A DNA stretch of 64,000 nucleotides from Siphlonurus alternatus (Eukaryota; Arthropoda; Insecta; Ephemeroptera; Siphlonuridae). The notes under the pieces were generated by a model that did no database searches, was not told where the DNA came from, and saw only the letters and a program-made list of their open reading frames with translations. The DNA is taken from positions 40,558,203 to 40,622,202 of the forward strand of contig OX463779.1 of NCBI GenBank assembly GCA_949825025.1. Reading direction: 5' to 3'. The position numbers and the translations under genes were made by a program. Of the stretch, positions 41,166 to 54,160 are shown one piece after another; the stretch's first letter is position 1, and each line of letters starts with the position of its first letter.

Positions 41166-41907
41166 GTACATCCCCAAACTAATGTCCGTTTAATTCAATT
41201 ATATAATAGGATATTTTTTTGTGAGGGACAGTTTAATTAAAATTTCAAAGATAGCTTAGATTAAAACTTCTCTTCTTTAATGCACTCACCGTCTTTTTTA
41301 TATAATATACTGTGATTACATCTTAAGATTACGTCTGGAAATTATAACGATTTTCTTAATAATTCTTTTGTTTCTTGTTCCAAACACATAAACGTATTAT
41401 ATATTATTGGGAATAAGCAAAAATGATATAACTTGCGTAATCTTTAAGGATCTTAAAAGACATCAGAATCTATTAATAATTTTTATTTAGCAATAGTCTT
41501 TCACTTTATTTCTAGTTTAATCTTATTAATAAAACCATAAATACATTTAATTACTACCTTCTTTGATATAATCTCTTGCATGGTTTATTACATAAATTAT
41601 TGTAGAATATTATTACCTATAAATCCTAAATAATATTAAATTAAGCTTATACCTAATATATTTCTAATTATTATTTGAAATTTAATATAACATTGTTACT
41701 AAACCAAAAATTAGATTATTTATCGAGTTCCTTATATATGTAATTAACTTCTCAGATGATATTACATTAAAAGTTGGCGTTTATATCCCACCCAAAGTTT
41801 AGCTTCACCGTCGTCTGGCTCATCCTGCCAGGAAGGAAGGGGGGGGGGAGGTCTGGCACAATGGAGGCTCTTGAGGCGTCATGCACGTACAGAGAGCACG
41901 CCAAGGT

Positions 41908-41962
41908 GGCGCCAAACTGATCTAAGTAATCCTCGGTCATCTATAATCTGCTCTCTGATTGG
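41908..41962. promoter_or_regulatory. E2F-like site plus inverted CCAAT box
   Basis: GGCGCCAAA at 41908-41916 is, on the minus strand, TTTGGCGCC, a perfect E2F consensus core. CTGATTGG at 41955-41962 is an inverted NF-Y CCAAT box. The local region is GC-richer than average and lies ~1.2 kb before the 43.1-kb CpG patch. Mammalian ASPP1 and ASPP2 promoters are reported E2F targets, so the pairing is suggestive only. Confidence 0.3.
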
Positions 41963-43091
41963 TCGAAACAAGCACGAAGATACACGATCACGTCTCGGTG
42001 AGGTTGAGTACCACTCTTTTGCGTGGTGACGCTCGGAAACTTTTTTCTGTAAAAATCTTTCACGTAATCAAATATGTAAAGCTCTCTTTTTAGCTACTTT
42101 TCACGACCCTTTTGAGGAGACTGTATTTTATCATCGTAGTTATATTTCAATAAAAAATGAAAGAAAAACACGCTGCTATTATAATGTAACGTCTTCTAAG
42201 TTTTGATAAATTTTGTATGAATTTTAATTTTCCCACAAGTTTGTCAAATTATAACGATTACAAAGGGTTGTTACTGAATTAACAATAATTGTCATAATAA
42301 TCTAAATTTTGCCAACAATAAATTGAATTAGCTCCCATATCAGAAGATATTTTTAGCCTTATAATTAATTATTAATATAATCGATGCAAGAATTTATGTT
42401 CTTCTTTTTGTATATAAAAGAAAATATGAAATATGCCATGTATGATATACATAATATTTTTATATTAAAATATATTTATCATACTTATCAATATGTATAT
42501 ATTAATCCCACGTGTAGCTTAGCGAAGATTGATGCGGTAAAATCAATTTATTGCGGGCTTTATTCAGCGTCTATTTATCATACGAGGAACGTAAAACGAC
42601 TGCGAAAGATTCGCGACTATTGATTCTGCAGCTACCGCTCGTAGTGTTGATTGTGAGAGTGTTTATTGCCCAAGAGGCCACTAAAAGACTACACTCCATA
42701 GAAACTTTAGTCACTAATAATAATTAGTGCAAGTTTACTATCCGACATTAATTATTTTATTACTCGTTGCTACACAATTTTATAAAGAAAAAATATAATA
42801 TTTTTATTTATTAATAATAAAAAGAACAAAAAAATCAATTTATAAATTAATTTATCTTTGTATGAGGTTTCCAGGTAACTTAATTATTTTTTTGTCAGAT
42901 AAACTACTGAAACGTTCATTTAATGGATATTATTACATCACATTTCTATATTTAATGTTATAATTCACCACCACTCTTACACTAGGAAGTAACTAGAATA
43001 CGTCTACCAGGGGGAAGTTTATCTCTAGCTGCTGGACCAGTTTTAGTTACCACCCCTCACAACAATGCAAAGTATTCATGGTCTAGTGAAA

Positions 43092-43359
43092 GGGGGTTAG
43101 GAGGTTTTGATTGTGAGGTGAGAGGGAGAGGGTGACACCGGGTGTTACTGTTGGCGTGCTTGGGGTGCGCTTGCGTGGGTTGGTAGCGCGGCGGTCGCTC
43201 CTGTTCTTACACGGCGAGTCTTGCAGCAGTCAGCGTGTAGTGTTTGGCGTAAACGGCACGCGTGTTGTAGCGTCTCTCCGCCTCGCGAACATATCAAACG
43301 TGATATCAGTACTTTATCAATATATTTTTTTTTTGTAATGAGTGAATAAAGCTATCACA
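43092..43359 (+). promoter_or_regulatory. CpG-rich probable promoter and 5' UTR of the short ASPP form
   Basis: This G+C and CpG-rich patch (e.g. TAGCGCGGCGGTCGC near 43190, ACGGCGAGTC near 43210, AACGGCACGCGTG near 43255) stands out from the AT-rich intron on both sides and runs straight into the candidate first exon. I see no clear TATA box, so initiation may be dispersed. The transcription start cannot be placed from sequence alone. Confidence 0.4.
43338..43349 (+). other. Upstream mini-ORF (ATG AGT GAA TAA)
   Basis: A four-codon upstream ORF ends 10 bases before the ATG at 43360 and is in another frame. If the leader includes it, initiation at the main ATG would need leaky scanning or reinitiation. 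It is in plain view in the sequence; any effect is inferred. Confidence 0.35.
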
Positions 43360-43572
43360 ATGCTTGCTTGTGTGTGTCATCCACCGGATACCCGGTTATT
43401 TTCGGGACGTCCATCAAGATCTAGGGCCCCGTTAGTGGGACCCGGGACTTCGGGGGGTGGCCTACAGGCATTATTGTTACGTTCGGGAGCTGCGATAACC
43501 CGTCTACCGAGTCGCCCAAAGCTACCCCCCACTCAAGCCAAACCGTTACTGCAGCAGTCGCAACCTCAACAG
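43360..43572 (+). CDS. ASPP (alternative first exon): Probable alternative first coding exon of the ASPP gene
   Basis: An ATG in good context (A at -3) starts 71 codons, MLACVCHPPDTR... ending ...QQSQPQQ, and the last CAG is followed by GTAACA, a usable splice donor. The exon ends in phase 0, which matches the acceptor at 46641; the join would read QSQPQQ|LPEGAG. The peptide is rich in P, R, G and Q and looks disordered, with no domain I recognise. The exon and ~270 bp upstream are GC- and CpG-rich inside AT-rich intron, as expected of a promoter with a first exon. An in-frame TGA lies at 43339-43341, so this is the first usable ATG. A protein made from here would lack the ASPP beta-grasp domain. 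The link to ASPP is inferred from position, strand and phase. Confidence 0.6.
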
Positions 43573-45354
43573 GTAACAGGGGGGGCGTGGCAGACAGCTG
43601 TTTATTACTTGGAGGATGTTGTCTGAATTTACATTTCAATAGAAAGTTTATTGAAGAGGATTTTTTAATTCTAGAATAGGAAATACTGTATAATAGATTT
43701 CAATAGAAAATATTAAAATAATCAACGTAAATTTTATTTGAGATAAATTTTAATGTTTTTTATTCCATATTATATTTTTGAGTCACATTTTTTTGTATGA
43801 AAATAAATTTTTTATTTACGCTATAGTTATTGAAATAAATTTCAAAAGCTTGATATTAAATGTAAACGCTACAGTTACTTCAGTTTCAATATCATATAAT
43901 ATTATATATTATACTTTTTTTTTGTCATTTTTCTAACTTCATATGTTTTTATTTCTCTACATGATATTTTTTTGTTCTCTCTGTGAGATATTGCGAGCTC
44001 GTATGAAGTCATAACACTTGAATATTTGAGACAGTCGAATGTCACGTTTCCTATACTTTTTATATGTGAACTGATGATACACTTTGTATGTAGATACCGT
44101 CATATACTTCAATCAGCTGTGAAGTTTCATGATATTATATTTTTCATAACAATATTGTCTCCATCATTCTCAATATAAATTTAATATTATTATAGTCATG
44201 ATTTTTTGTTAGTACACCACAATAAGATAACTTTACATAGAACCAATTTTAATTAAAATAAAACCTCAGAATTAGACTATTATAATTAATTTATGTTTGT
44301 TTATATAATTATAACTTTGTTTATCTTTCTTAAAAGTTATTATTAAGAATTATGCAATTAAAAGGTCAAATAAAGTTTGCAGAGTGCATTTTTACAACAA
44401 ACTTTCTTAAATAAAAGTTGTCTTATGGTAAAAGACTAAGATTCGAAGATACTCAAATTCATTAATTTCAACTTGTATCAGTATAAATTTTACCTTCAAT
44501 TAATACGGATTTATTTCAAAGTTTTACTTGCGTGGGACATAAGACATAAGGGAGAGGAGTTCTGTGGCGGCGTCTGTCCTTTGTCAATAACTTCCGGCGA
44601 CTAAATGGCAAGCAAGTTGGGCATCAGTGAACTTGTACTAGCAAGTTTGTCCGATAAGCTCAGCTCCCACGCCTTGCTTGTTGTTGTTAGTTTCATGATG
44701 CAGAGCTGATGTGTAAATTTATATCAAAAGCAAATATTGATCACATAGAATACCATCATGCAGGTGTTTCAATCTATTTATCGGAAAGGAAGGAGCAAAA
44801 GTTTTCTAATTTATAAATATTTTAAATGAACCCTTTTCAACATGCTTTTATAAAACAAATGTTATAAAGGATACAGTAATAATATTTCTTGTTTAAATTT
44901 GATGAGAATTAGTTGAAAATTATTTTCAAGTAATTTGTTCGAGCATGGCATTCATTATGAGAACGTTCATATAATGAAGCAATGGAAATAAAAAGCTGTA
45001 TCATGGCTTCGTTCTTTGTTATAGGCAGAGCATGCAGTGATATTAATATTATATAAGTTAAAAATGGACTGAGGAAGCAGTTTTGGTTTTGCTGACGTAA
45101 TGATATTTTTAAGTTACTGCAATTTCTTACAGCTCTTTAAATTTCGTATTATCATCATTATAATTTTATTAATGAGCAAGTCTTATTTCTCGAGACTTTT
45201 TTTTTCTAAATATAACTTAATTAAGTCTGACTTTTAAAAGATTTTTCTCCTAAAAAAATTTAATCATCATGTATGCAAATTCGAAGTACTGCTTATGATG
45301 TAAAAAAAAATACACCACGTATGCATACACTTCAGTGCATCGTAAACGTTATAA

Positions 45355-45723
45355 CTAAAGGGTAAGATAACGCCACCAATGTTAAAAAAAAAAAATCCCT
45401 CACACGAAAATTATGAAAAAAATTTAAAAATTTCTCCTCTACATCCCCTATCAGTAGCTAAAATATCAGGTGTACAAATACGATCTAGTTTTTGAGTTAT
45501 GAATTTTTAAAGTTGACTACTTTAACATGGATAAATGGAAATTCCATGTTAAATTAGTCAACTTTAAAAATTCATAACTAAAAAACTAGATCGTATTTGT
45601 ATACATGATATTTTAGCTATAATATACTGATAGGGGATGTAGAGGAGAAAAATTTAATTTTTTTCATAATTTTTGTGCGAGGGCCTTTTTTTTTTAACAT
45701 TGGTGGCGTTATCTTACCCTTAA
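45355..45723. mobile_element. Foldback MITE with GGGTAAGATAACGCCACC ends
   Basis: GGGTAAGATAACGCCACCAA at the left is mirrored by TTGGTGGCGTTATCTTACCC at the right. The arms carry CTCCTCTACATCCCCTATCA, ATCTAGTTTTTGAGTTATGA and TTTTTAAAGTTGACTA, matching the 49.6-kb element. TTAA follows the right end; the left has TAAA. It lies in the intron between the 43.4-kb candidate first exon and the shared ASPP exon. Confidence 0.85.
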
Positions 45724-46640
45724 AAATTAACTTTATCTCCGTTCTGTTTCTGTAGTAGTATAATAGGCGTTGTCCCTTGGATTATAAAAGGTGACTTTTC
45801 TAAACCTTCTCTACATTATTATTATACTTGGTGCTCTTCTTACTTCTAACTTCTTCGAAATCTCCATGTCTTTGTTTTGTCCCTTGAAGCTACATGCAGC
45901 TCCAGCAAATGACGCAGAGGTAAAATTCTTGCCTCGAGGTATTTGTTGATTACCTTAATTTGACCGCATCTATCTTTGGTTGTAACTATTCTAGAATTTC
46001 CTGAGGGTGATTTACTTGTATCAGAAGTAAAGAAGAAAATCTGAATGACATGCCGTAGGCACAAAGAAGTACGTGTAATCCAGTAAGCCGGAGAGACACC
46101 AAATTTGTGTCAGATCAAAGAGCCATGTGAGGATTGATTGAATCAGTCTGAATGAATGGAACAAATCCTTCGCAGGTAGAAGGGGGAATAAAAATCAGCT
46201 GCTGATACCGGAAGCGACTTTCCTTTGATCCGATGTATATATGGCTCCACTGCTATCTCTTCATATATTTATAATGACGAGTAGGAGCTGTGACGTTATC
46301 TTGCAAGTCAGCTGAAAGTTTCGATCTCTATCAAGCAATCGGTGTACTGTAATAAAATAAGAAGCTATTGCATGAAATCCATTAAAATTATTAACATGTT
46401 AATCCGATGGTATGAATAATAAAAAAATTATAATAAGACCAATTAGCTAGGGTTAATGAGAAATTATAGCAAAGTGAACGGTACATGATAGACCAAAAAC
46501 CGTCCTGGTGTGGTGTGATGGTTGATGGTGTCAATTGAAAATAACATGGCGGATGGCGTAGCCTGCAATGACCTTTTTTGACCTGTTGTTTTGATTTGTT
46601 TCAAAACTACCTCTTCTGACGTCATTTTGATTTGTTTCAG

Positions 46641-46914
46641 CTGCCGGAGGGGGCGGGTCTGACGCTGAGCGAACTGCGCGAGATGGCAGGCCGCCAGCAG
46701 CGCCAGATCGACTCGCAGCGCCAACTACTGGCGGCCAAGGAGCAAAGATTGCTCTTCCTCAAAACTCAGGATGCGCGCAGCCATGCGGCGGCGGCTGAGC
46801 AAGAGCGACTTCGCAGGTTGCGCGCGCGTGTCGAAGCTCAGGAGCTGAAACTGCGCAAACTGCGTGCGCTGAGGGGTCAGGTGGACCAGCAACGAGTCTC
46901 CAACACCGCACTGA
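46641..46914 (+). CDS. ASPP (PPP1R13B/TP53BP2 homologue): ASPP-family exon, N-terminal helical/coiled-coil block
   Basis: This internal exon encodes 91 residues plus one base of the next codon. It opens LPEGAGLTLSELREMAGRQQ and continues through LLAAKEQRLLFLK, a run rich in Q, R, E and L, and then LRALRGQVDQQRVSN. The same order is found in vertebrate ASPP1/ASPP2: an LTL-ELxEMAxRQQQQI start, then AKEQRLxFLKQQ, then KxxxRAxRGxV. ASPP proteins bind p53-family proteins and protein phosphatase 1; this block is the helical segment before the proline-rich, ankyrin and SH3 parts. The acceptor is TTTTGATTTGTTTCAG with a CTGAC-type branch site. The donor is CTGA|GTGAGT, so the exon enters in phase 0 and leaves in phase 1. 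It is far more GC-rich than its surroundings. The family call is firm; ASPP1 versus ASPP2 orthology cannot be set, and invertebrates usually have one gene. Confidence 0.9.
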
Positions 46915-49643
46915 GTGAGTACCTACCTTGATTAGTAACGTAGAGAGAACAAACATTGTACTGTCTCTGAAAGTAAATAAAACCACTTTTCCATGATATA
47001 GTTTTTCCATGTTCCGTCTGCCAAATACTGAATAATGGTTTTAAAAATCGTTGCCACAGCAATTTTAGTTCCGTAAGCTTTATTGTTATTTCTTCTTTAT
47101 CCGTAAGCTTCATTCACTGAACTGAACATCTAGGGAAGATTTTTATTTTTTTTAAGATGTAAAGAACCTTTGCGTCCGTCTGGCTGATTAATACGCTAGA
47201 ATAATTTAAATCTGCGTGTTAAACCTGTTTAAAGCCCCAGCTAAAGTTTAAAAACAATCCCTTCCATACAAATGATAAATATAGATGACGTTGGTAAACT
47301 GGCAGTATACAGATTTTAGTAAATTTGGGGAAATTAAAAATAATGTTGGCCAAGAAATGTCGTATTACTAAACCAAGTTTAGTATAAACTATAAACCTAT
47401 AAAGAGTAAGTTTAATTTAAATTTTTTGAAGGAAATGAAGTCGAATTAAAATATGAAAAAACATCCTGAAATGAGGTACCATATAAAGGTGGATTCACAT
47501 GGCGATTTTTATCATGCGACGCAACGCGAATAATGCGCACTTGCTGTAACATCCATTGGCGGCCATATTTGGCGATTAAAAGAAAAGGAGCATCGTAATT
47601 AACGCGATTCCCGGCGAATTCGCTTCCGCATAGCTTTTATGTCAAAATCGCGTCGCATCGCCGCTGTCGCCATCTGAATCGGCCTTAACTTATGCAACTC
47701 ATTCAATTTATGCTGTAAATTTCAATCTGTGTAATACATTATAATGCTAATGAAGTATCGTATATTCACATCTCGTTTTATCGTTGGAAAATAAAAATAT
47801 ACATCTAAAAGTTTTAGATGTATTTTTTTATTTTCCAATCTAAAAGTCTCAAAGATTTTGTGATGCATTTTTTTTTTTTATTAAATTTAGCTATATAAAT
47901 TGAGTGCATGGATCTGGGTAGCTTTATTCATTGATGAGTTCTCCCCATCCTCCAATTATTATTTTATTTCTGATAAAATTATTAATTTTGAGAGAACATG
48001 CTTATATAAGTACCGAAGATTTTCTTGCTCATACAGAGAAATGAACGAATAATATCGTTTAAACAAACAGAGAATCTATAACCCAAAAACCAACATTTGA
48101 ACTTCAATATTTTGTGTTTATAGAGAAAAGAGAAATTGAGCCATGCTACTTTATACTTATATTTACATAAACCAACCACTACTTATTTTATTTTCCTTTT
48201 ACCGTTTTCTTTGTATATATAACATATTTATTTTAGAATAATTTATAATACAGAATATTTTATTATATAATTTCTTTGAAATTTATTATTTACTTTATTT
48301 TATACGCAATTACGTAAAACTTAATATTGAAAAGATATAAAAACATAATATTTAAAATTTACATATATGCTTGAAATTCTGAATATGACAGGTACTTAAA
48401 ACACCACTATTCTTCTCGTAAATAAGTTTTGTAAGTTATAACATATAATATGGTTATAACATATGAAAACTGTAGTATATAGAGAAATAGTAACAAGGGA
48501 GTTATGTTTTTGATATAAAGTTTTATCTGTGTGTGACAGTGACGCAGGTGACAGAGAACAGGTTGCTTGACATTACTGAAATAATTTTTCTCTTTTTGTT
48601 ATACGCTCTATTTTGCATTCAGTTTTGTCGCATTTAGTCTGCATGCTCGCTCACAAAGCCCTTTGCTTCTTTTCCATCCTATAGCAATATATGCTCCACT
48701 TGGCTTCAGTGTTGTCTAGTACGTGACTCAACTGAGGTCAACAAATGTCGGGAGAAGAAGAAGGTGCTTGCATGCACAACTCTCAAATTATGTCTAAAGC
48801 TTAAAACATAATAATAATAAAAAAAAAAAAAAGAATAAGCTGACTGTTTTTAAACAGTCTTTTGTTTTATGACGAGCAGTATACAATAAGCTCTCTCTTG
48901 GTGTTGTATAATAATATATATGACTAAAAGCAAAAACAATAAAAATAGTATTTTCTTTCTCTAAAAGAATTTGTGTTTTTTTATATATTTCATTTTAAAA
49001 TGTGAGCTTGCTCCTTGTGCCAGAGAGTTTTTGTTTGAATTCTAGCAGGGATAAAAAAAAATATGGAAAGAATTATTAAATGTAATAATTTTGTGACTTG
49101 AAATTATTAATTGTTTTTTAATTGTTGTTGGCTAGGAAAAAGAGGCAATAATGAGATATGTATTTTATAATACTTCAATTGTATTCATTTTTATATATAA
49201 TCGAGTAGATTTTTATTTGTAAACCACTGACTAAAATCATGGACTTTAGTTGTGAATTATGGTCTGTGTGATGAGTGTTTACACGGATAAGTGATGCATG
49301 CGCAAATATTCTCGTTAAAATTTATGAACTTTATTTTATAGTCTCTGAGTTTGTTATTACCATTTTAAATTTCCCGCTTTTTTTTTTTTGTTCTCCAGAG
49401 CCTTTTTCTGCTGATTGCGTTGCTTTCTTTGCCAAATACTTTAAGCAATGATATTACACCTCCTCGCGTTGCTTCTTCTGCGATGTTTAAAATATTTAGT
49501 GCCTCCCAATGCAAGGTTAGACCCACAACATTATTCTTAACAAAAATAATTATTTCATGTAGAAATTTCGTTCAAAGCTGCAAACACAATATAAAATTTT
49601 ATTGCCGCTAAAATTTACAGCACATACACACACAAAATGTTAC
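46915..49643. other. Intron after the shared ASPP exon
   Basis: Begins with the GTGAGT donor. Apart from the 47.5-kb MITE I see AT-rich DNA and no sequence resembling the next ASPP exon. Confidence 0.6.
47484..47688. mobile_element. MITE, GATTCACATGGCGA family, copy 3
   Basis: It starts TAAAGGTGGATTCACATGGC and ends GCCATCTGAATCGGCCTTAA, so the right end has an intact TTAA. The body includes ATGCGACGCAACGCGAATAA and AAAATCGCGTCGCATCGCC. It is the best-preserved copy and lies in the intron after the shared ASPP exon. Confidence 0.8.
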
Positions 49644-50016
49644 TTAAGGTAGAGATAATATGGATCAGCTGGCCCAATGCTAAAAAAATCCCATTCATAA
49701 AAATTATGAAAAAAATTTAAAATGTTCTCCTCTACATCCCCTATCAGTAGGTAAAATATCAGGTATACAAAAACGAGCTAGTTTTCGAGTTATTAATTTT
49801 TAAAGTTGACTAATTTAACACGGAGAAACGAAACTTCCATGTTAAATTAGTCAACTTTAAAAATTAATAACTCAAAAACTAGCTCGTTTTTGTATACCTG
49901 ATATTTTACCTACTGATAAGGTATGTTAAGGAGAACATTATAAATTTTTTTCATAATTTTTATGAATGGGATTTTTTTAGCATTGGGCCAGCTGATCCAC
50001 ATTATCTCTACCTTAA
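49644..50016. mobile_element. TTAA-flanked foldback MITE, chimeric relative
   Basis: Both ends read TTAAGGTAGAGATAAT, followed by GGATCAGCTGGCCCAATGCT. The near-perfect ~170-bp arms contain CTCCTCTACATCCCCTATCA (left arm) and GAGTTATTAATTTTTAAAGT. The right arm has decayed around 49917-49940. The core is shared with the 45.4-kb element and the ends with the 26.4-kb element. Confidence 0.85.
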
Positions 50017-52113
50017 GATAATAATTATAACATGAAAAAAAAAAAAAAATAATAAAAATAAATATAACAAAATTACAGTACTTGTTATTTTTAAATTTAT
50101 TCATACAAATTCGTATACTGTACAATTTCAATTCCCTTTAAACTTTTACTTTTTTTTTTTTTTTTTTGAGTTTACGAGGAAAATTAAACAGAATGAGAGA
50201 GAAATATGCATGACAATTAAATATGGTAATTTTCTGTGTTAGCAACAATTTTATACAATGCTATAGTGGACTAGCTGTTTATACATTATATCGATAATAA
50301 AACTAACAGTAAGTTAGCATAATTATGTTACTGAACAGCATGGTAATTCAACAAATACCGATAGTTATAGGTTTGTTAAGGCTCCATACAGCATAAATAC
50401 CAAATTACTATATAAACAGTAATTATTATAGATCTGTTCATTATTCTTGCATGCCCATCAGCTGAAAAAGGGGTGTGATGCACGAAGAAAGTTAACCAGG
50501 TAATTGAGTTAGGATGGCTCCAACCACGATTAGTGAGAAACGTGGATAACTTTTTCGTGAATCGCTCCCGATGTCTAAGTACGCAAGGAAATCGAGTGCA
50601 GAAAACCTACACAGTTCAGATTTCACGAACAGGCCTTACATTGTATGCGCGTGTTGATCATTATACTGCAGTACAGAAGATGATAGCAAACTGACTGTGA
50701 GTCAACTGAGAGCTTGTACACCAACCTGATTTTCCTTTCCGTGACCTTTTTTCTTTATATGAGGGCAGTTCAGAAAAATAATGTCATCGTAGCACTCTAC
50801 AAGTCTACAAGTACACTCTGACCAACAACATTGCAATTAGGGCAATAAAATAAACTACCCTTATATGTCCTACAATTATGTAGTCCTCAAGTAGCTCCTC
50901 TGAAATCACCCTTAAATACGTTCTTGGTCAGTATTATTTTTTATTTTTATTTCACCATTTATATGTACATATTAACATATTACAAAACAAAGATATTAAA
51001 AGGTAAAGAGAATGGTGAAATGGGTTATTTTACAATTAAGAGAGCTCCTTTAGTCATGGGGTTGTTTTAATGCCCTATTATAAAAATTAAAGGAATAATT
51101 ATAGAAGATTTCGTAGCCAGTTCAATGGTACCAGGTCGTCAGGAATATATTGAACTAGTTACTAAACCTTCTATAGTGACTCCTTCCATAATAAAGATGG
51201 ATGTCTATATAACGCCACTTATAGTCTATTATCTGTGAAGAAATGCATGACGTAATTTTAATGGTGTCCTCCAACGCTGGACTCCTCCTCGGATGTTCTC
51301 GAGGACTCTCTTGGCTGCCTCTTGGAAACGTAAGAGTGCCTATTTTCATCCCTCTAGCACCTCGGTTTGGTGCTCACAATGAAAGTTCGTCGCGACGGTG
51401 GCTTCGAGCTGGTAACACCATGGACCAACTGATTATTAGATTTGCTGTCTAATCAGTTTCACCACATAAATCGAAAACAGAAATCTCCATTATAACGAGC
51501 AATTAATTTAATTTTAGATTGTATAATTAAATTTTAACTTCATTTAATTATGTGAAAATAGCATGACATTTATACAGTATAGAAAAAAATGACGTAATTA
51601 AAATACAACTTTTAAAAAATATAAAATGACAGTACATTAAAAATACATTTAAAAAAATTAATTGTATAATTTATATTAAATTACTCTATTACACTAAAAA
51701 AAATCTGTACTTAATGTATTTTTAATCACCTTTAATGAAATGACAAATTATTTTCTTAAAAAAAAATAAAACTAGCGCTCAAGGGAGTTACAAGGTATAA
51801 TTATGTAAGAGGTTAATGGAGAGAAGTAAGTCAGTGGTATGAGAAACTGTAACCGAATAAGCAGCTGATATTAATGAGCACTTAGTTGCTAAGATTTAAT
51901 AATGTGTTGATACGGGGTGGTTAATTAGAACGGGTGCTGGCAAGATTAACAGTTGATCGATTGAAATGACAACATGAGAGGGCGTGGCAGGACACGCCCC
52001 CTCTCTTGTTGTGGTGAGACAAAACAATGGAGATGACAATGAACTGTGACACAACACAGAATAAGTCACCAGCAACTCTACCAGGACAGAGGTGCGAGTG
52101 AGGAATCACCTTT

Positions 52114-52114
<1 letters not shown>

Positions 52115-52188
<74 letters not shown>

Positions 52189-52227
52189 TCTCTCCCTCCC
52201 CCCCCCCTCTCTCTCTCTCCCTCTCTC
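52115..52227. repeat. (TC)n microsatellite with C-rich end
   Basis: A TC run to ~52187, then CTTCTCCCTCCC-type sequence with a nine-C run and more TC units. Confidence 0.95.
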
Positions 52228-53954
52228 AAACGCCCAGCAAAACATAATTCAGCAGGTAAACAATAGCACACTATATAACCATATGACGATGAACAACATG
52301 CACGCTGTGTACTATACATTGACACAAAGCCTATAGACAGACTTCAATATGGTATACATGACTGGTGTTGCAAAGTAAGGATTAAAATTGAATAATGCAA
52401 CTCATAATAATATACAACAAATACCGCATAAACAAGCTGAAATTTATAATTAAACTCTGTTTAATATTTAACACAGATTGTCATGCATAGTAAATAATGA
52501 TTCGTGGCAAATTTTACACGCATATATTTATCAGTGAATACAGCATACATGGCATTATTTCATATTATAATAGTGTGTTTCTGCAGCATGATCTGCATGA
52601 TATTTTTTATTTGAACTTTTAAAATCTAGGCCATAAAATAATTTGCATATATAGAATGCCAAGTAATTTAATGATTAAAGGCTATATAACAACATATTTT
52701 AATATAATTATTAAATTAACTCATGCAGAAAACAGTACTGGTATTTACATAACTAGATAAAAAATACAATATCAATTACGTGTCAAATAAACAATTTTAA
52801 TTTCTATTAAAACTTTACTATCGTTTATTTAATTACAGCTTATTGTAAAATGAATTTTAATTATGTACTCAAACTGGTCAAATAAAATTTATTATACAAG
52901 TTGAACATACAAGTATTATCATCAACATTAATAAAACTCGTCCTTTGTTCTGCATTTAAATTTATCCACTCTATATAATAGTGTAAAAACGATCATCAAC
53001 ATGAGTATTGAAAGAATTTAATTAATCGGCTTCTAATTATTATATTGAAACTTTTTTTTTATAAATAATAAATAAAGAAAAAAACTTGATAAAAATTTTA
53101 AATGTGTGAATATTTAATAACATTACTGGTCCTTTATTATAAAGTGGTAATAAATTTTACATGGTGGGGTAAAATTCTCCTCTTCTATACACTCCATTAT
53201 AAAAGCAATATCAGTTCTTATATATGTATAATATAATAGGAAACTTTAAAGTCGATTCAATTTGCTGCTGCCTCTTTGTATTTAAGATTGCCTAAAAGGC
53301 TACGAGTATCGACATCATTTTGTTCTTTGCAACTTGAATTATTATTATGGTAATTTAAAATATACATGAGTTCAAAAGATGCGTTCAGGTGGTGATACAA
53401 AATTGTCATTTAAAAATATATACTGGTATGATATAAGTAACAATGTTAGAACGTACATTTAAGTAAAAGTGGGCTATATATTATTCATAAATTTGGGAAC
53501 TTATATCAGGAAATATATAAAATAGACCAAAAAATAAAATGTTATATCAAACTAAATCGAGCATACTATATAAATTTAATCTGATACAATGGAGATAAAT
53601 CTGGTATAATCTGGTGCAAAAATTCAAGCAAATTTATGTTAGAAAATATACCTTTTAATGTGTTTCGCAGATCGTATATTTGAAATCATATCAACACATT
53701 GTTTTTATGTCATAAACGATAAGTTAAATCAATGTGTGATTACATTATGTAAATATGAATTTAAAATGGATCAGAAATCAAATAATAATGTTAGACGATG
53801 GAGTTTCCTCTCCATATAACTTAACAAAAACAAACAATCATTTTGGCACACCACCAATTTATATGTAATATCACACAAAACGTGTCTGGCAAAGATATGT
53901 AATAAAACTTTTTATTAGTGCCATGACATTATTTCTTTTGCGTATTATTTACGA

Positions 53955-54160
53955 TTATGTGACAGTATTTTTGGTGATAATTAAAACCAATTCTTTGTCT
54001 GCTCTCTCATCGATCTTCAATCCCTTAGCAGTGCTCCTGGAGGAGAAATGGGATGGGCGTGGTGGGCCAACTTGCCAACATCTCCCAACTCTGTTGAAGT
54101 CGCGTATATCTTCCGCAATGTCCTTCCTCGTACAGTCAATAATACGCTTGCCCAACTCTT
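53955..54160 (-). other. Unidentified 66-codon minus-strand ORF
   Basis: It starts MGKRIIDCTRKDIAEDIRDF and has a charged, protein-like composition unlike the usual AT-rich chance ORFs, within a GC-richer patch. An overlapping 173-codon plus-strand ORF (53923-54444) is hydrophobic and low in complexity. Neither is recognised. Confidence 0.2.

Noticed and set aside
48533..48600. Candidate next ASPP exon beginning after GTGTGACAG
   Set aside because: The phase could fit the 46914 donor and gives MTQVTENRLLDITEIIF, but it does not resemble the ASPP sequence that follows the helical block and has no convincing donor.
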